13,941 bases of DNA from Prado023 sp964638055 (GCA_964638055.1 CAZWXF010000078.1:1-13941), one strand, 5' to 3'; numbered from the stretch's first letter, positions 5,492 through 13,800 are shown. Made by a program: numbers and translations. The notes: generated from the letters alone by a model not told the origin.

Positions 5492-6883
5492 TCAGCCGGT
5501 GCAGATGTCCTGGTCGGCCGTCGTGGGTGTGCCCGACGGAGCGTTCGCCGAGGTGGCCCTCTTCTTCATCACGATCGGCGACACGTGGGTGAAGTCGCTG
5601 CCCAGCCGCAGGTCGAGCACCGCCGTGGTGCCGGCGACCTCCTTGAGCCGAGCCCCCGGGACGGCAGCCTGCAGGGTCCTGGCCGCCTCGAGCTGTGCCG
5701 ACGTGTGGCGGATCACCGTCGTGGCACGCGTCGTGCTCGCGCTGCCGACGGTCGCGATCCGGAAGCCCTGGGCTCGCAGCTCGCGCATGGCCCGGGAGCC
5801 CTCCCCCTGCGTGCCCGAGGCGTTGCGGACGCTCACGGTCACCGCGGAGGGGGCCACCGCCAGCGCTTGGCCGTCGACCCCGGTGGTCGGCGGCTCGGGC
5901 CACGGGCTCTCGGTGGCCAGGGCGTGCCAGATCTTCTTGGCGCTGGCCTGGTTCACCACGACGGTCGCGCCATCCCCGCTCGGCTGCCACGGCAGCGTCA
6001 CGAAAGAGATGTTCGACGGCGACAGCCCTCGCAGGCTGTTGCCCAGGGCGAGCAGCGCCTTGGCGTCCGCGAGGCCCGGGTCCATGGCGAGGGCCTTGGT
6101 CGACTCGTTGAGCACGCGCCACAGCCGCGTGGGATCGGTCATCAGTCCGGAGGTGCTGACCTCCTGGATCAGCGAGGAGAGGAACAGCTGCTGCCGACCG
6201 ATCCTGCTGATGTCCGAGCCGTCACCGATGTTGTGCCGGACCCTGACGAAGGCCAGCGCGTCGTCACCGTAGACCCGCGTGCGGCCCGCCGGCAGGTCCA
6301 CCTTCGACTGGCGGTCCACCAGCGGCCGGGTCAGGCACACCTCGACACCACCGAGGGCGTCGACCGCCCGCTTGAAGCCGTTGAAGTCCAGGACGACGAA
6401 GTGGTCGACCTGCAGGCCACTCATGGCCTCGACCGCCTTGACCGTGCACCCCGGACCACCGTTCTCGAACGCGGTGTTGAAGCGGGCACGCGTCCCGGGG
6501 ATCGTCCTGCCCGCGCTGTCCTTGCAGGAGGGCAGGTCCATGACGGTGTCGCGAGGGATGCTCACCACGACTGCCGAATCCCGGTCGGGATAGACGTGGA
6601 CGAGCATCGTCGTGTCGGACCTGGCGCCGTCGAAGGAGCCGTAGCCGCGGTTCCCCGCGCCCGACCGGGAGTCGGATCCCATGAGCAGGAACGTCACGGG
6701 GCCGCTGGAGAGGTCGCCGAAGTCGACGGATCGCTCGCCCACCTGCTCGGAGATGTCGATCTTCGTCACGTTGCTCGTGAGGTGATTCGCGGCCAAGGTC
6801 ACCGAGCCGGCGGCAACGGTCACGGCGAGCACGCCACCGGAGGCCGTCGCGCCCAGCGCTCGCAGGAAACGGCGACCCGACAC
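5492..6883 (-). CDS. LCP (LytR-CpsA-Psr) family glycopolymer ligase with LytR_C domain
   Basis: Seen: 463 residues from the GTG at 6883. A short basic N-terminus (GRRFLRALG) and a hydrophobic segment (about 10-32) give a single membrane anchor with the rest outside. The LCP domain follows: LLMGSDSR (66-73), RSDTTM (88-93), SIPRD (108-112), then FNTAFENGGP and the DALGGVEV and FVRVRH motifs. A LytR_C domain spans about 348-431. Known: LCP enzymes transfer lipid-linked glycopolymers such as teichoic acid to peptidoglycan; the Arg/Asp residues seen bind pyrophosphate and metal. An ATG at 6952 gives 23 more codons, but these are AT-rich with codons (TTA, ATT, AAT, AGT) not used by the gene, so they look like promoter DNA. 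The amidase gene is divergent and the lipoprotein follows 35 nt downstream. Confidence 0.9.
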   Translation of the reverse strand: MSGRRFLRALGATASGGVLAVTVAAGSVTLAANHLTSNVTKIDISEQVGERSVDFGDLSSGPVTFLLMGSDSRSGAGNRGYGSFDGARSDTTMLVHVYPDRDSAVVVSIPRDTVMDLPSCKDSAGRTIPGTRARFNTAFENGGPGCTVKAVEAMSGLQVDHFVVLDFNGFKRAVDALGGVEVCLTRPLVDRQSKVDLPAGRTRVYGDDALAFVRVRHNIGDGSDISRIGRQQLFLSSLIQEVSTSGLMTDPTRLWRVLNESTKALAMDPGLADAKALLALGNSLRGLSPSNISFVTLPWQPSGDGATVVVNQASAKKIWHALATESPWPEPPTTGVDGQALAVAPSAVTVSVRNASGTQGEGSRAMRELRAQGFRIATVGSASTTRATTVIRHTSAQLEAARTLQAAVPGARLKEVAGTTAVLDLRLGSDFTHVSPIVMKKRATSANAPSGTPTTADQDICTG

Positions 6884-6930
6884 CCGATAAGGGTACGTGA
6901 CCAGTGGATTAATTACGCGTAAACTGCGCG
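6884..6930 (-). promoter_or_regulatory. Candidate leaderless promoter for the LCP gene
   Basis: On the minus strand TACCCT (6895 to 6890) fits a TAnnnT -10 box and ends exactly 6 nt before the GTG at 6883, which would then be the first transcribed codon. The 6895-6930 stretch is clearly more AT-rich than the surroundings (it includes TAATTAATCC). No good -35 box is seen. The absence of any ribosome binding site before 6883 fits leaderless translation, which is common in actinobacteria. Confidence 0.4.
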
Positions 6931-6964
6931 TTCGACTACGCAACGTCACCATTCGATGGCGATT

Positions 6965-6983
6965 TGTGGTGACCTCAACCACA
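6965..6983. promoter_or_regulatory. Inverted repeat between the divergent LCP and amidase genes
   Basis: TGTGGT (6965-6970) and ACCACA (6978-6983) are perfect 6-bp inverted copies with a 7-bp spacer. The site lies 62-80 bp before the amidase ATG and about 80 bp before the LCP start, where one regulator could act on both. CATACT (6982-6987) overlapping it may be the amidase -10 box, but no -35 box supports this. Confidence 0.3.
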
Positions 6984-7044
6984 TACTGAGCCAGTCCAGC
7001 ACCCTCAGCGACCAACTCCGGGCTCGCCCCGGGTGGGAGGCCTG

Positions 7045-9885
7045 ATGCCAACCGTCCTCGCCATCGTAGCCGTGCTGCTCGCGGCGAGCTTCACAGGACC
7101 CGCCGGGTCCCCGCCCCCAGGATCCCCGCAGGGCCCGAGCGTGCCAGCGCCGAGCGGGCCGCCCGCCTCCGGCGTGGCGCCGGCCGGGGGGACTTCCGAC
7201 GCTGCGGTGACGCAGGCCGGCGCCGAGACCGCGACCCGGAGGCCTGTCCCGAAGGTCCGCACACGCGCCCTGAAGGGCATCGACGCGAAGGTCCTGGCCG
7301 GAGCCCCCGCACCGCACCACTCCGGGGTGTCGGCGATGGGCGTGGGTGAGCCCCCGCGGCTGCGCCCCGCCGCGGCCGCGACCCTCAAGCTCACTGACCC
7401 CGCCGCCCTCGTGGCGGTGACGGCCGACGCGCCCTTCCCGGACGGCACGGAGATCCAGGTGCGCGTGAAGCAGGCCGACGGCTGGAGCGACTGGAACGAG
7501 CTGTCGGCCGGCGAAGGTCACGGTCCTGATCCCGGCAGCGCCGAGGCCAAGATGGCGAACGTCGGCACCGATCCCCTCATGACGGTCGGAGCCACGCAGG
7601 CTCAGGTCCGCATCGACACTCCACAGGGCCGGCTCCCCAAGGGGACCAAGCTGACATCCGTGACCTCGCCCACGGGGGCAGGCGATGCCCGTGCAGGGGG
7701 GGCGGCGGCCACGACCGCGGGAACAGTCCGCCAGGCCTCCCTGACGAGCACCGCTGCGACCACGACCTCCACCACGGTCCCGGCCGCGGCCCCGACAGTG
7801 GCAATGCCCCCGATCATCACCCGGGCGCAGTGGGGGGCCGACGAGAGCTGGCGCAACCGGGCGCCGTGGTACACCAACAACATCCGAGTCGGCTTCGTGC
7901 ACCACACGGCCTCGTCCTCGAAGTACTCCCAGGCCGAGGCGGCCGCTCAGGTGCGCGCGATCTACGCCTATCACACCAAGTCACTCGGCCATTCCGACAT
8001 TGACTACAACTTCGTCGTCGATCGCTTCGGACGTCTCTACGAGGGTCGCGCGGGCGGAATGGACCGGGCGGTCCTGGGCGGGCACACCGCCGGGTTCAAC
8101 GAGCACTCCTTCGCACTCGTCGCCCTGGGCAATTTCCAGTCGTTCAAGCCCTCGTCTGCCGAGATGGCGGCGATCAAGGACTCCATGGCCCGACTCTTCG
8201 CGTGGAAGCTCTCCCTGTCGGGGGTCAACCCGGGGGCCACCGAGAAGCTGATCTCGGCCGGGTACATCAAGGCCACCCGGTACAACAAGGGAGCCGTTGC
8301 GACCCTGCCGGCGCTCAGCAGCCATCAGATGGTGAACTACACGGCCTGCCCCGGAACCAACCTGCAGGCCGAGCTTCCCGACATCCGGCGGCTGGCGGCC
8401 GGCTACTCGAAGGTTGTGATCTCAGCCCCATCACCGCCGGTAGCCTCGTTCCAGATCGGGCAACGCTCCTCCGTCGCGGTCAACGCCCACACCAACCGGA
8501 CCGTGACCTGGCGCGCGGACGTGCTGAGCCCCTGCTCCGACGTGCCGGTTCGAAGCTTCGCCGGCCGGGCGGCCGCAGGCTCGATCCCCTTCACCTGGGA
8601 TCTGCGCGACAGCCACGGAAAGGCCGTTCTGCCCACCAACTACACGATCCGCATGACGGGGACCGCCGACGACGGCACACCCGTCCCCGCCACGTCCGCG
8701 ACCCTCTCGATCACCCCGGCGCCGGGTGGTGCCTGGGGCCCGTGCGGCAATGCCAGCCGCGTGATCGGAGCCAGTCCCGCGGAGAGCTCGGTCCTGTGGG
8801 GCCGGATCATCGCTCCCACGTCCAAGACGGTGGTCGTCAGCGGCTACTCCGATGCGGGGCCGGCGGCGCTGGCCGCAAGCCTGAGCGCCGTACCCCTGGC
8901 GCGAAAGCTGCGGGCTCCTCTCCTGGTGACTCCAGGAGGCTCCCTGCCTCCGACGGTCTCGTCGGAGATCCGCCGACGCGCAGCGCAGCAGATCATCGTC
9001 GTGGGGGGCACGGACGTCATCTCCGCGGCCGTGGCGACGAGCCTGGGGAAGCTCGGCGCGAAGGTGACCCGGCTCTCGGGAGCGGACGCCGCCGGTACCG
9101 CCCGTGCGGTGGCAGCCAGGATGGGATACAAGGGCACGCCACTGGCCGTCGACACGGTCGGCTCGCCTATCCAGGCTGTGGCCGCTGCCGCCCTGGCCGC
9201 GGCGCACGCAATCCCACTGGCCATCGCGCCCGCCAGTCAGGTGGCCGGATCGGCCGTCGCACTGGCAGATCCGGTCGCGGCTGCGCGAGCGTTGGCCGAC
9301 GCCCATCCGGGGCAGCCGGCATCGGTCATGGTTCTGCCCTCGAACCAGGTGCTCGCCACATCCGCGGTGGCCGCGTCCGCAGGTGCGCCGGTGCTGGTGA
9401 GCAATCCGGCCAGCCCGTCGCCAGCGACCCTCTCCTACCTCGCCACGCGGCCCGGACTCAGCTCGGCCAACACCCCGGCATCCACCGGCGCTCTGGCCGA
9501 CGTCGTCCTGGGGGCAGCCAGCCGGATGCTCACCGGTGAGCCCTGGGCGCCGGCTGGGATGCGCCTGGACAGCGGGCTGACCACCGCGCGCAAGGTCTCC
9601 CGGGCCAACGCCAGCCCGGAGCCGGTTCGGGCCAAGCGGCAGCTCACGATCTCGGCGAAGGTCAAGGGCAAGTACGCCGACGGGAAGTGGCGCGCGATCC
9701 CGGCCGGCGTGCCCTTCGACGTGCAGTTCAAGGCGAAGGGGAAGAAGAAGTACACGATCGCGGCCTCCGGGCTGACCCAGGAGGGGCGTGCGCGCCTGGC
9801 GCTCCCCGCTTCGAAGTCCGGGCGCTGGCGGATCGTGGTGACCGGGAAGGCGTCGGCCAGCGACTACGTCGCGGTTCGCAAGTGA
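7045..9885 (+). CDS. Secreted PGRP-type N-acetylmuramoyl-L-alanine amidase with FlgD-like and CWB2-like regions
   Basis: Seen: 946 residues from the ATG at 7045, with GGGAGG 4 nt upstream; the GTG at 7033 is an alternative. A signal peptide (about 1-22) is followed by a Pro/Ala-rich stretch, an N-terminal region with DGWSDWNEL and a Thr/Ala-rich linker (about 220-250). The PGRP/amidase_2 domain spans about 257-450: FVHHT, YNFVVDRFGRLYEGRAGG, GHTAGFNEHSFALVALGN and SSHQ...TACPG. Likely zinc ligands are a histidine at 286/287, H427 and C435. A FlgD-type Ig-like region (about 465-557) with FTWDLRDSHGKAVLPTNYTI comes next. Residues about 590-840 resemble cell-wall-binding repeats (VVVSGYSDAGPAALAAS, IIVVGGTDVISAAV), though the usual RxxGxdRyxTA motif is degenerate (RLSGADAAGTARAVAARM). 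A beta-rich tail ends with KYTIAASG. Known: the domain cuts the amide bond between MurNAc and L-Ala. It overlaps the next gene by 4 nt. Confidence 0.9.
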   Translation: MPTVLAIVAVLLAASFTGPAGSPPPGSPQGPSVPAPSGPPASGVAPAGGTSDAAVTQAGAETATRRPVPKVRTRALKGIDAKVLAGAPAPHHSGVSAMGVGEPPRLRPAAAATLKLTDPAALVAVTADAPFPDGTEIQVRVKQADGWSDWNELSAGEGHGPDPGSAEAKMANVGTDPLMTVGATQAQVRIDTPQGRLPKGTKLTSVTSPTGAGDARAGGAAATTAGTVRQASLTSTAATTTSTTVPAAAPTVAMPPIITRAQWGADESWRNRAPWYTNNIRVGFVHHTASSSKYSQAEAAAQVRAIYAYHTKSLGHSDIDYNFVVDRFGRLYEGRAGGMDRAVLGGHTAGFNEHSFALVALGNFQSFKPSSAEMAAIKDSMARLFAWKLSLSGVNPGATEKLISAGYIKATRYNKGAVATLPALSSHQMVNYTACPGTNLQAELPDIRRLAAGYSKVVISAPSPPVASFQIGQRSSVAVNAHTNRTVTWRADVLSPCSDVPVRSFAGRAAAGSIPFTWDLRDSHGKAVLPTNYTIRMTGTADDGTPVPATSATLSITPAPGGAWGPCGNASRVIGASPAESSVLWGRIIAPTSKTVVVSGYSDAGPAALAASLSAVPLARKLRAPLLVTPGGSLPPTVSSEIRRRAAQQIIVVGGTDVISAAVATSLGKLGAKVTRLSGADAAGTARAVAARMGYKGTPLAVDTVGSPIQAVAAAALAAAHAIPLAIAPASQVAGSAVALADPVAAARALADAHPGQPASVMVLPSNQVLATSAVAASAGAPVLVSNPASPSPATLSYLATRPGLSSANTPASTGALADVVLGAASRMLTGEPWAPAGMRLDSGLTTARKVSRANASPEPVRAKRQLTISAKVKGKYADGKWRAIPAGVPFDVQFKAKGKKKYTIAASGLTQEGRARLALPASKSGRWRIVVTGKASASDYVAVRK

Positions 9886-10607
9886 ACCCCTACACGCTGC
9901 TGATCCGCCAGCCCGATGGCAGCCGTCCCGTGGTGACCCACTACGCCGGGCCGGAGGCCCGCATCGAACTGTCGGCGATCTCGCTGGCCAACGGCGTCGC
10001 GAAGGCGGCCGGTCTGCTTCGTGATGGACTCGGCCTCACCCCGGGCGCGACGGTCTCGGTCGACCTGCCCCTGCACTGGCAGATGCCGGTTTGGACGCTG
10101 GGTGCGCTTGCCGTGGGCGCGCGCGTGGAGCGCTCAGCCTCCGAGCGAGTTGCTGCTCGTGTCGTGGGACCGGACGACGCCGCCCTGAGTGACGTGACGG
10201 CGAGTCCCGCCGACGATGTGCTGGTGTCGTCGTGCGACGCGTTCGGGCTGCCGATCCCCGGCGGTGTCGCGGCAGGCCTGCTCGACGTCGGAGTGGAGGC
10301 ACGGGCGTACCCGGACGTCTTCAGCCCGGAGCCGGGCGCAGATGCCGAAGCGGCCCTGCGGATCGGCCGGGAGCTCGTGAACTGGGGCGGGCTGGCGGAG
10401 TCCCTCGGGGTCGCGGGGGCTGGCCCAAGCACGCCCGGGACCACCGGGGGCACGCGCTCCTGGCTGGGCGTCGGGGACGTCCCCGACGAGCTCCTGCTCT
10501 GGGCCTGCATCCGCCCGTTGCTGACCCGGGGGTCGATCGTGCTGGCCAGCGACGTGGCGCCCGGCGATGCCGCCCGGCTGCGTCAGGTGGAGGGCGTCCC
10601 CGCCTGA
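9882..10607 (+). CDS. TIGR03089 family protein (actinobacterial, function unknown)
   Basis: Seen: 241 residues. RIELSAISLANGVAKAAGLLRDGLGLTPGATVSVDLPLHWQ (residues about 25-65), followed by a WTLGALAVGA stretch, is the family signature. I recall TIGR03089 as restricted to actinobacteria and resembling part of the N-terminal region of acyl-CoA synthetases, without their adenylation motifs (recalled, not searched). No signal peptide or membrane segment is seen. The GTG at 9882 overlaps the amidase stop as GTGA, so translation is coupled to the amidase. It converges with the CDF transporter gene (44-bp gap). A cytoplasmic role linked to envelope work is suggested only by this neighbourhood. Confidence 0.85.
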   Translation: MNPYTLLIRQPDGSRPVVTHYAGPEARIELSAISLANGVAKAAGLLRDGLGLTPGATVSVDLPLHWQMPVWTLGALAVGARVERSASERVAARVVGPDDAALSDVTASPADDVLVSSCDAFGLPIPGGVAAGLLDVGVEARAYPDVFSPEPGADAEAALRIGRELVNWGGLAESLGVAGAGPSTPGTTGGTRSWLGVGDVPDELLLWACIRPLLTRGSIVLASDVAPGDAARLRQVEGVPA

Positions 10608-10651
10608 TCGCGCAGGTCATCGGCTGGTCGTGCCTGCCGAAGGGCTCCGGG

Positions 10652-11563
10652 TCAGCGGTGGACGGCGTGCCCGTGGGGCATCCCGCCGGGCTCGATCTGG
10701 ATGGTGGAGTGCTCCACGTCGAAGTGCTCCTCGAGGCACCGCGCCAGCGCGACGAGGACCGGACCGGTACCGCCGGCGAGGGTCGCCTCGTCGACGGCGA
10801 CGTGCACCGAGAGGACCGGCATCCCGGAGGTGATGGTCCAGGCATGCAGGTCGTGGGCATCCACGACGCCGGGCGTCTCGAGGATGTGCGCCCGGACCTG
10901 CGCCAGGTCGATGCCCCGCGGCGTGCCCTCCAGCAGCACGTCGACGGCCTCCCGCAGGAGCACCCATGTGCGGGGCAGGATCATCAGCGCCACCAGGGCC
11001 GAGGCCAGTGGGTCGGCGCGCAGCCACCCGGTCACTGCGATCACCGCTGCGGCCACGACCACCGCCAGCGAGCCGAGCAGGTCGCCGAGGACCTCCAGGT
11101 AGGCGCCCTTGACGTTCAGCGACTCCTTCGCCCCCGAGCGCAGGATCAGCAGGCCGATCAGGTTCGCGGCCAGGCCGACCGCGGCGAACACCAGCATGAT
11201 GCCGCCCTCGACGTCCGTGGGGTCGTTCCAGCGCTGCCACGCCTTGACCAGGACGAACGCTGCGATCCCGAACAGCAGCACCGCGTTGCCCACCGCCGCG
11301 AGGATCTCGAGCCGGTAGTAACCGAACGTCCGCTGGGCGGTCGCCGGCCGGGCGGCCAGCGTGACGGCGAGGACCGCCAGCCCCACGCCGGCGACGTCGG
11401 TGAACATGTGCCCGGCATCGGCCAGCAGGGCGAGGCTCCCCGACAGCCACGCCCCGAAGACCTCGGCCACCATCACCGCGGATGTGAGGGCCAGCACGAC
11501 CAGCAGCCGCGAGCGGTGCCGCCCGCCAGCGCTCAGGGATCCGTGAGCGTGGCCGGCGCCCAT
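10652..11563 (-). CDS. Cation diffusion facilitator (CDF) family metal efflux transporter
   Basis: Seen: 303 residues from an ATG with GTGAGG upstream (a TTG one codon earlier is possible). The N-terminus has a short histidine-containing GHAHGS. Six hydrophobic segments follow, including LLADAGHMFTD (47-56), FGYYRLEILAAVGNAVLLF (80-98) and GAYLEVLGDLLGS (153-165), and then a cytoplasmic C-terminal domain (about 210-303) with HDLHAWTI and a histidine-rich end. H52 and D56 form the HxxxD half of the membrane metal site. The second half is ExxxD (E157/D161) instead of HxxxD. Known: CDF proteins export Zn2+, Co2+, Cd2+ or Mn2+ in exchange for protons. The metal is uncertain. It is divergent from the VWA gene and convergent with TIGR03089. 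Confidence 0.92.
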   Translation of the reverse strand: MGAGHAHGSLSAGGRHRSRLLVVLALTSAVMVAEVFGAWLSGSLALLADAGHMFTDVAGVGLAVLAVTLAARPATAQRTFGYYRLEILAAVGNAVLLFGIAAFVLVKAWQRWNDPTDVEGGIMLVFAAVGLAANLIGLLILRSGAKESLNVKGAYLEVLGDLLGSLAVVVAAAVIAVTGWLRADPLASALVALMILPRTWVLLREAVDVLLEGTPRGIDLAQVRAHILETPGVVDAHDLHAWTITSGMPVLSVHVAVDEATLAGGTGPVLVALARCLEEHFDVEHSTIQIEPGGMPHGHAVHR

Positions 11564-11759
11564 CAAGAGACCTCACGGCGCGCATCGACGGCGATGCCGC
11601 CGACCCGCTCGCAGGCCGCCGACCCGTCCACCCGCCCGAAACTACATCAGGCGCCGAACCATCGAGGCCGGGACAGCCCCATCGGTGCGCACGCTTGGTC
11701 GCACCCTCGGTCCAGCGTCACCTCATGAGCGGCGCGGAGGTGCGGGGGCTGGCGAGGCG

Positions 11760-11783
11760 GGGGCCGGCTCGACACCCGGCCCC
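11760..11783. other. Stable GC-rich hairpin
   Basis: GGGGCCGG (11760-11767) pairs perfectly with CCGGCCCC (11776-11783) over an 8-nt loop. No T-run follows on either strand, so it is not a typical terminator. It sits between two divergent genes and could be leader structure, a small RNA part or a transcript boundary. Confidence 0.4.
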
Positions 11784-11808
11784 GATGACGGCCCCGGTCC
11801 GGTCGGGC

Positions 11809-11824
11809 GAGGCGATCTCGCCTC
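11809..11824. other. Small hairpin
   Basis: GAGGCG (11809-11814) pairs with CGCCTC (11819-11824) over a 4-nt ATCT loop. It lies 25 bp after the 11760-11783 hairpin, so the two may form one structured stretch. Its role is unknown. Confidence 0.25.
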
Positions 11825-11864
11825 CAGGGTGTCCACCGCCTAGCGTGATGGGCTGCTGATGTGG

Positions 11865-11889
11865 TAATGGGCGCCCGTTCGCCCGGTTA
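11865..11889. promoter_or_regulatory. Palindrome-like site upstream of the VWA gene
   Basis: TAA-T-GGGCG (11865-11873) mirrors CGCCC-GG-TTA (11880-11889) with one extra base in the right arm. It touches the candidate -10 box TAGCAT (11888-11893), which is where a repressor site would be expected. No regulator is identified. Confidence 0.3.
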
Positions 11890-12006
11890 GCATTGATCCG
11901 CCGCTTCGACCGGGCTCGGCTCTGGGGGAACGTCACGACGTGGGCGCGGCACTGGTCATCCGTCACGAGGGGATTCCCCGACCGGGCGAAGCTGGAGAGG
12001 AAAGCC

Positions 12007-13800
12007 ATGTCCCGTCGTTCTGCCCTGCCCCTTGTCGTCGCAGCGGCGTTCGGCCTCGTCCTGATCGTCGTGGTACGACTGATCGCCTCCGGCGACTCGG
12101 TCGGGGCGACCGGCGCCCGACCAGATGACGCCGACTGCGTGCAGGTCAGCATCGCTGCGTCCCCCGACAAGTCGGCCGTGCTCTCCCAGCTGTCGGATCG
12201 GTACGACGAGACCGACCCGCAGGTCGACGGCCAGTGCGTCCAGACCAAGGTCACCACGATCGCCAGCGGCGTGGCCGCCGATGCCCTGGTCGAGGGATGG
12301 AACGATTCGGTCCATGGGACACGTCCCGTGGTCTGGGCGCCGGCGTCCCGAAACTGGGCGGTGCTCGCCGAGGCGAGGGCCAGCGATCGCGACCAGCCGT
12401 CGATCGTCCCGGCAGATCGGCCGTCGCTGATCCAGAGCCCGCTGGTCATCGCGATGCCCCAGCCCATGGCGCAGGCCCTGGGGTGGCCGGACAAGCCGAT
12501 CGGCTGGACCGACCTGGCCGAGCTGGCCCGGAACCCGAAGGGCTGGGCCAGCGCCGGGCATCCGGAATGGGGTCAGTTCAAGCTGGGCAAGATGAATCCG
12601 CACGTGTCCACGTTCGGTCTCGACGCGACCATCGCCAGCTTCTTCGCAGCCACCGGGGTCTCCACGGACCTCACCATCGCCCAGGTGCGCGATGCGAAGA
12701 CCCGCGCCTTCGTCCGCGACCTCGAGTCCTCGATCGTCCACTACGGCGACACGTCGCTGACGTTCCTGGCGAACATGAGCCAGGAGGCTGCGGACGGGCG
12801 CGGCCTCACGTACGTCTCGGCGGTGACGCTGGAGGAGAAGTCCGTCCTGGACTACAACCTGGGCAACCCGAGCGGGGACCCCCGCACGCTCGGCCAGGGG
12901 GCCAAGCCGGCCATCCCACTCGTGGCCGTGTATCCGTCCGACGGGACGTTCATGTCCGACCATCCGTGGCTGCCCCTGGACGCGGGCTGGGTCAACGATC
13001 GGCAGCGCAGTGCGGCGGCGGCCATGCTCACGTGGCTGCAGGAGCCGGCACAGCAGGCGACCTTCCAGGCAGCCGGCTTCCGCAGCTTCCGCAACGAGCC
13101 GGGCGACGCCCACACCCAGGCCAACGGCCTGCTCCCCCAGGGTGCCGTCTCCGTGCTGGATCCCCCCGCCCCGAAGGTCCTCGCCGAGATCGAGAGGTCC
13201 TGGGACGAGCTGCGCAAGCGCGCGCACGTCCTGTTCGTCATGGACGTGTCGGGCTCGATGGGCGAGGAGGTCTCCGGAGCCTCGAAGCTCGCGCTCGCCC
13301 AGAGGGCAGTCTCGGCCTCGTTGGACGGTCTGGCCGCCGACGACGAGGTGGGCCTCTGGTCGTTCTCGACCAACCTCGGTGCCAACGGGGAACCCTGGCA
13401 GGAGCTGCGCGCCGTCGGCCCGGCGTCGACGAACCTGGCGCCCCTGCGCGCCCGCATCGACAGCCTCGTGCCCAGCGGCGGGACCGGGCTCTACGCGACC
13501 CTGCGGGCGGCCCAGACGGCGATGCTCGCCGATCTCGACCCGGAGCGGATCAACGCCATCGTGATACTCACCGACGGCAAGAACGAGAATCCCGCCGACA
13601 ACGACCTCAACAGCCTCCTCGACCAGCTCCACGGGGAGACCCCGGACACGAGCATCCGCGTCTTCCCCATCGGCTACGGCTCCGGCGCCGACCCTGTGGC
13701 GCTCAAGGCGATCGCCGACGCCGCGCGTGGGCACTACTACGAGGCCACGGATCCGGCGAGCATCGAGCGGGTCCTCACCAGCGTCCTGTCCAACTTCTGA
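12007..13800 (+). CDS. Membrane-anchored substrate-binding-like protein with C-terminal VWA domain
   Basis: Seen: 597 residues from an ATG with GGAGAGG upstream. A basic start and one hydrophobic segment (about 7-26) with no lipobox suggest an uncleaved anchor or a Sec signal. Residues 44-385 look like an extracellular solute-binding module: two cysteines (C44, C77) could form a disulfide, PVVWAPASRNWAVLAEA and SPLVIAMPQPMAQALGW are typical, and LIASGD precedes it. A von Willebrand factor A domain spans about 405-595 with an intact MIDAS: DVSGSM (D413, S415, S417), T493 and D523 (LTDGKNEN). Known: MIDAS domains bind Mg2+ or Mn2+ and mediate protein contacts. Such SBP+VWA fusions occur in actinobacteria; the ligand is unknown and no transporter genes are adjacent. 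A longer in-frame start at 11893 has no ribosome binding site. Confidence 0.88.
   Translation: MSRRSALPLVVAAAFGLVLIVVVRLIASGDSVGATGARPDDADCVQVSIAASPDKSAVLSQLSDRYDETDPQVDGQCVQTKVTTIASGVAADALVEGWNDSVHGTRPVVWAPASRNWAVLAEARASDRDQPSIVPADRPSLIQSPLVIAMPQPMAQALGWPDKPIGWTDLAELARNPKGWASAGHPEWGQFKLGKMNPHVSTFGLDATIASFFAATGVSTDLTIAQVRDAKTRAFVRDLESSIVHYGDTSLTFLANMSQEAADGRGLTYVSAVTLEEKSVLDYNLGNPSGDPRTLGQGAKPAIPLVAVYPSDGTFMSDHPWLPLDAGWVNDRQRSAAAAMLTWLQEPAQQATFQAAGFRSFRNEPGDAHTQANGLLPQGAVSVLDPPAPKVLAEIERSWDELRKRAHVLFVMDVSGSMGEEVSGASKLALAQRAVSASLDGLAADDEVGLWSFSTNLGANGEPWQELRAVGPASTNLAPLRARIDSLVPSGGTGLYATLRAAQTAMLADLDPERINAIVILTDGKNENPADNDLNSLLDQLHGETPDTSIRVFPIGYGSGADPVALKAIADAARGHYYEATDPASIERVLTSVLSNF

Larger units (their letters stand above)
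11564..12006. other. 443-bp divergent intergenic region rich in inverted repeats
   Basis: No credible gene is visible: frames on both strands lack ribosome binding sites and family motifs. It must hold promoters for the CDF gene (minus) and the VWA gene (plus). Hairpins lie at 11760-11783 and 11809-11824, and palindrome-like sites at 11865-11889 and 11930-11941 (ACGTC-AC-GACGT). TAGCAT (11888-11893) fits a -10 box for the VWA gene and would leave a leader of about 100 nt. Confidence 0.6.

Noticed and set aside
8202..9539. 445-codon plus-strand frame inside the amidase gene
   Set aside because: It is an alternative frame of the amidase coding sequence, with Arg/Gly/His-rich composition and no domain.
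10608..10651. Bidirectional terminator between the convergent TIGR03089 and CDF genes
   Set aside because: Only a 5-bp GCAGG/CCTGC pairing with a 16-nt loop is visible and there is no T-run on either strand.
11718..12494. 258-codon minus-strand frame
   Set aside because: It overlaps the start of the VWA gene on the opposite strand and shows no domain or ribosome binding site.
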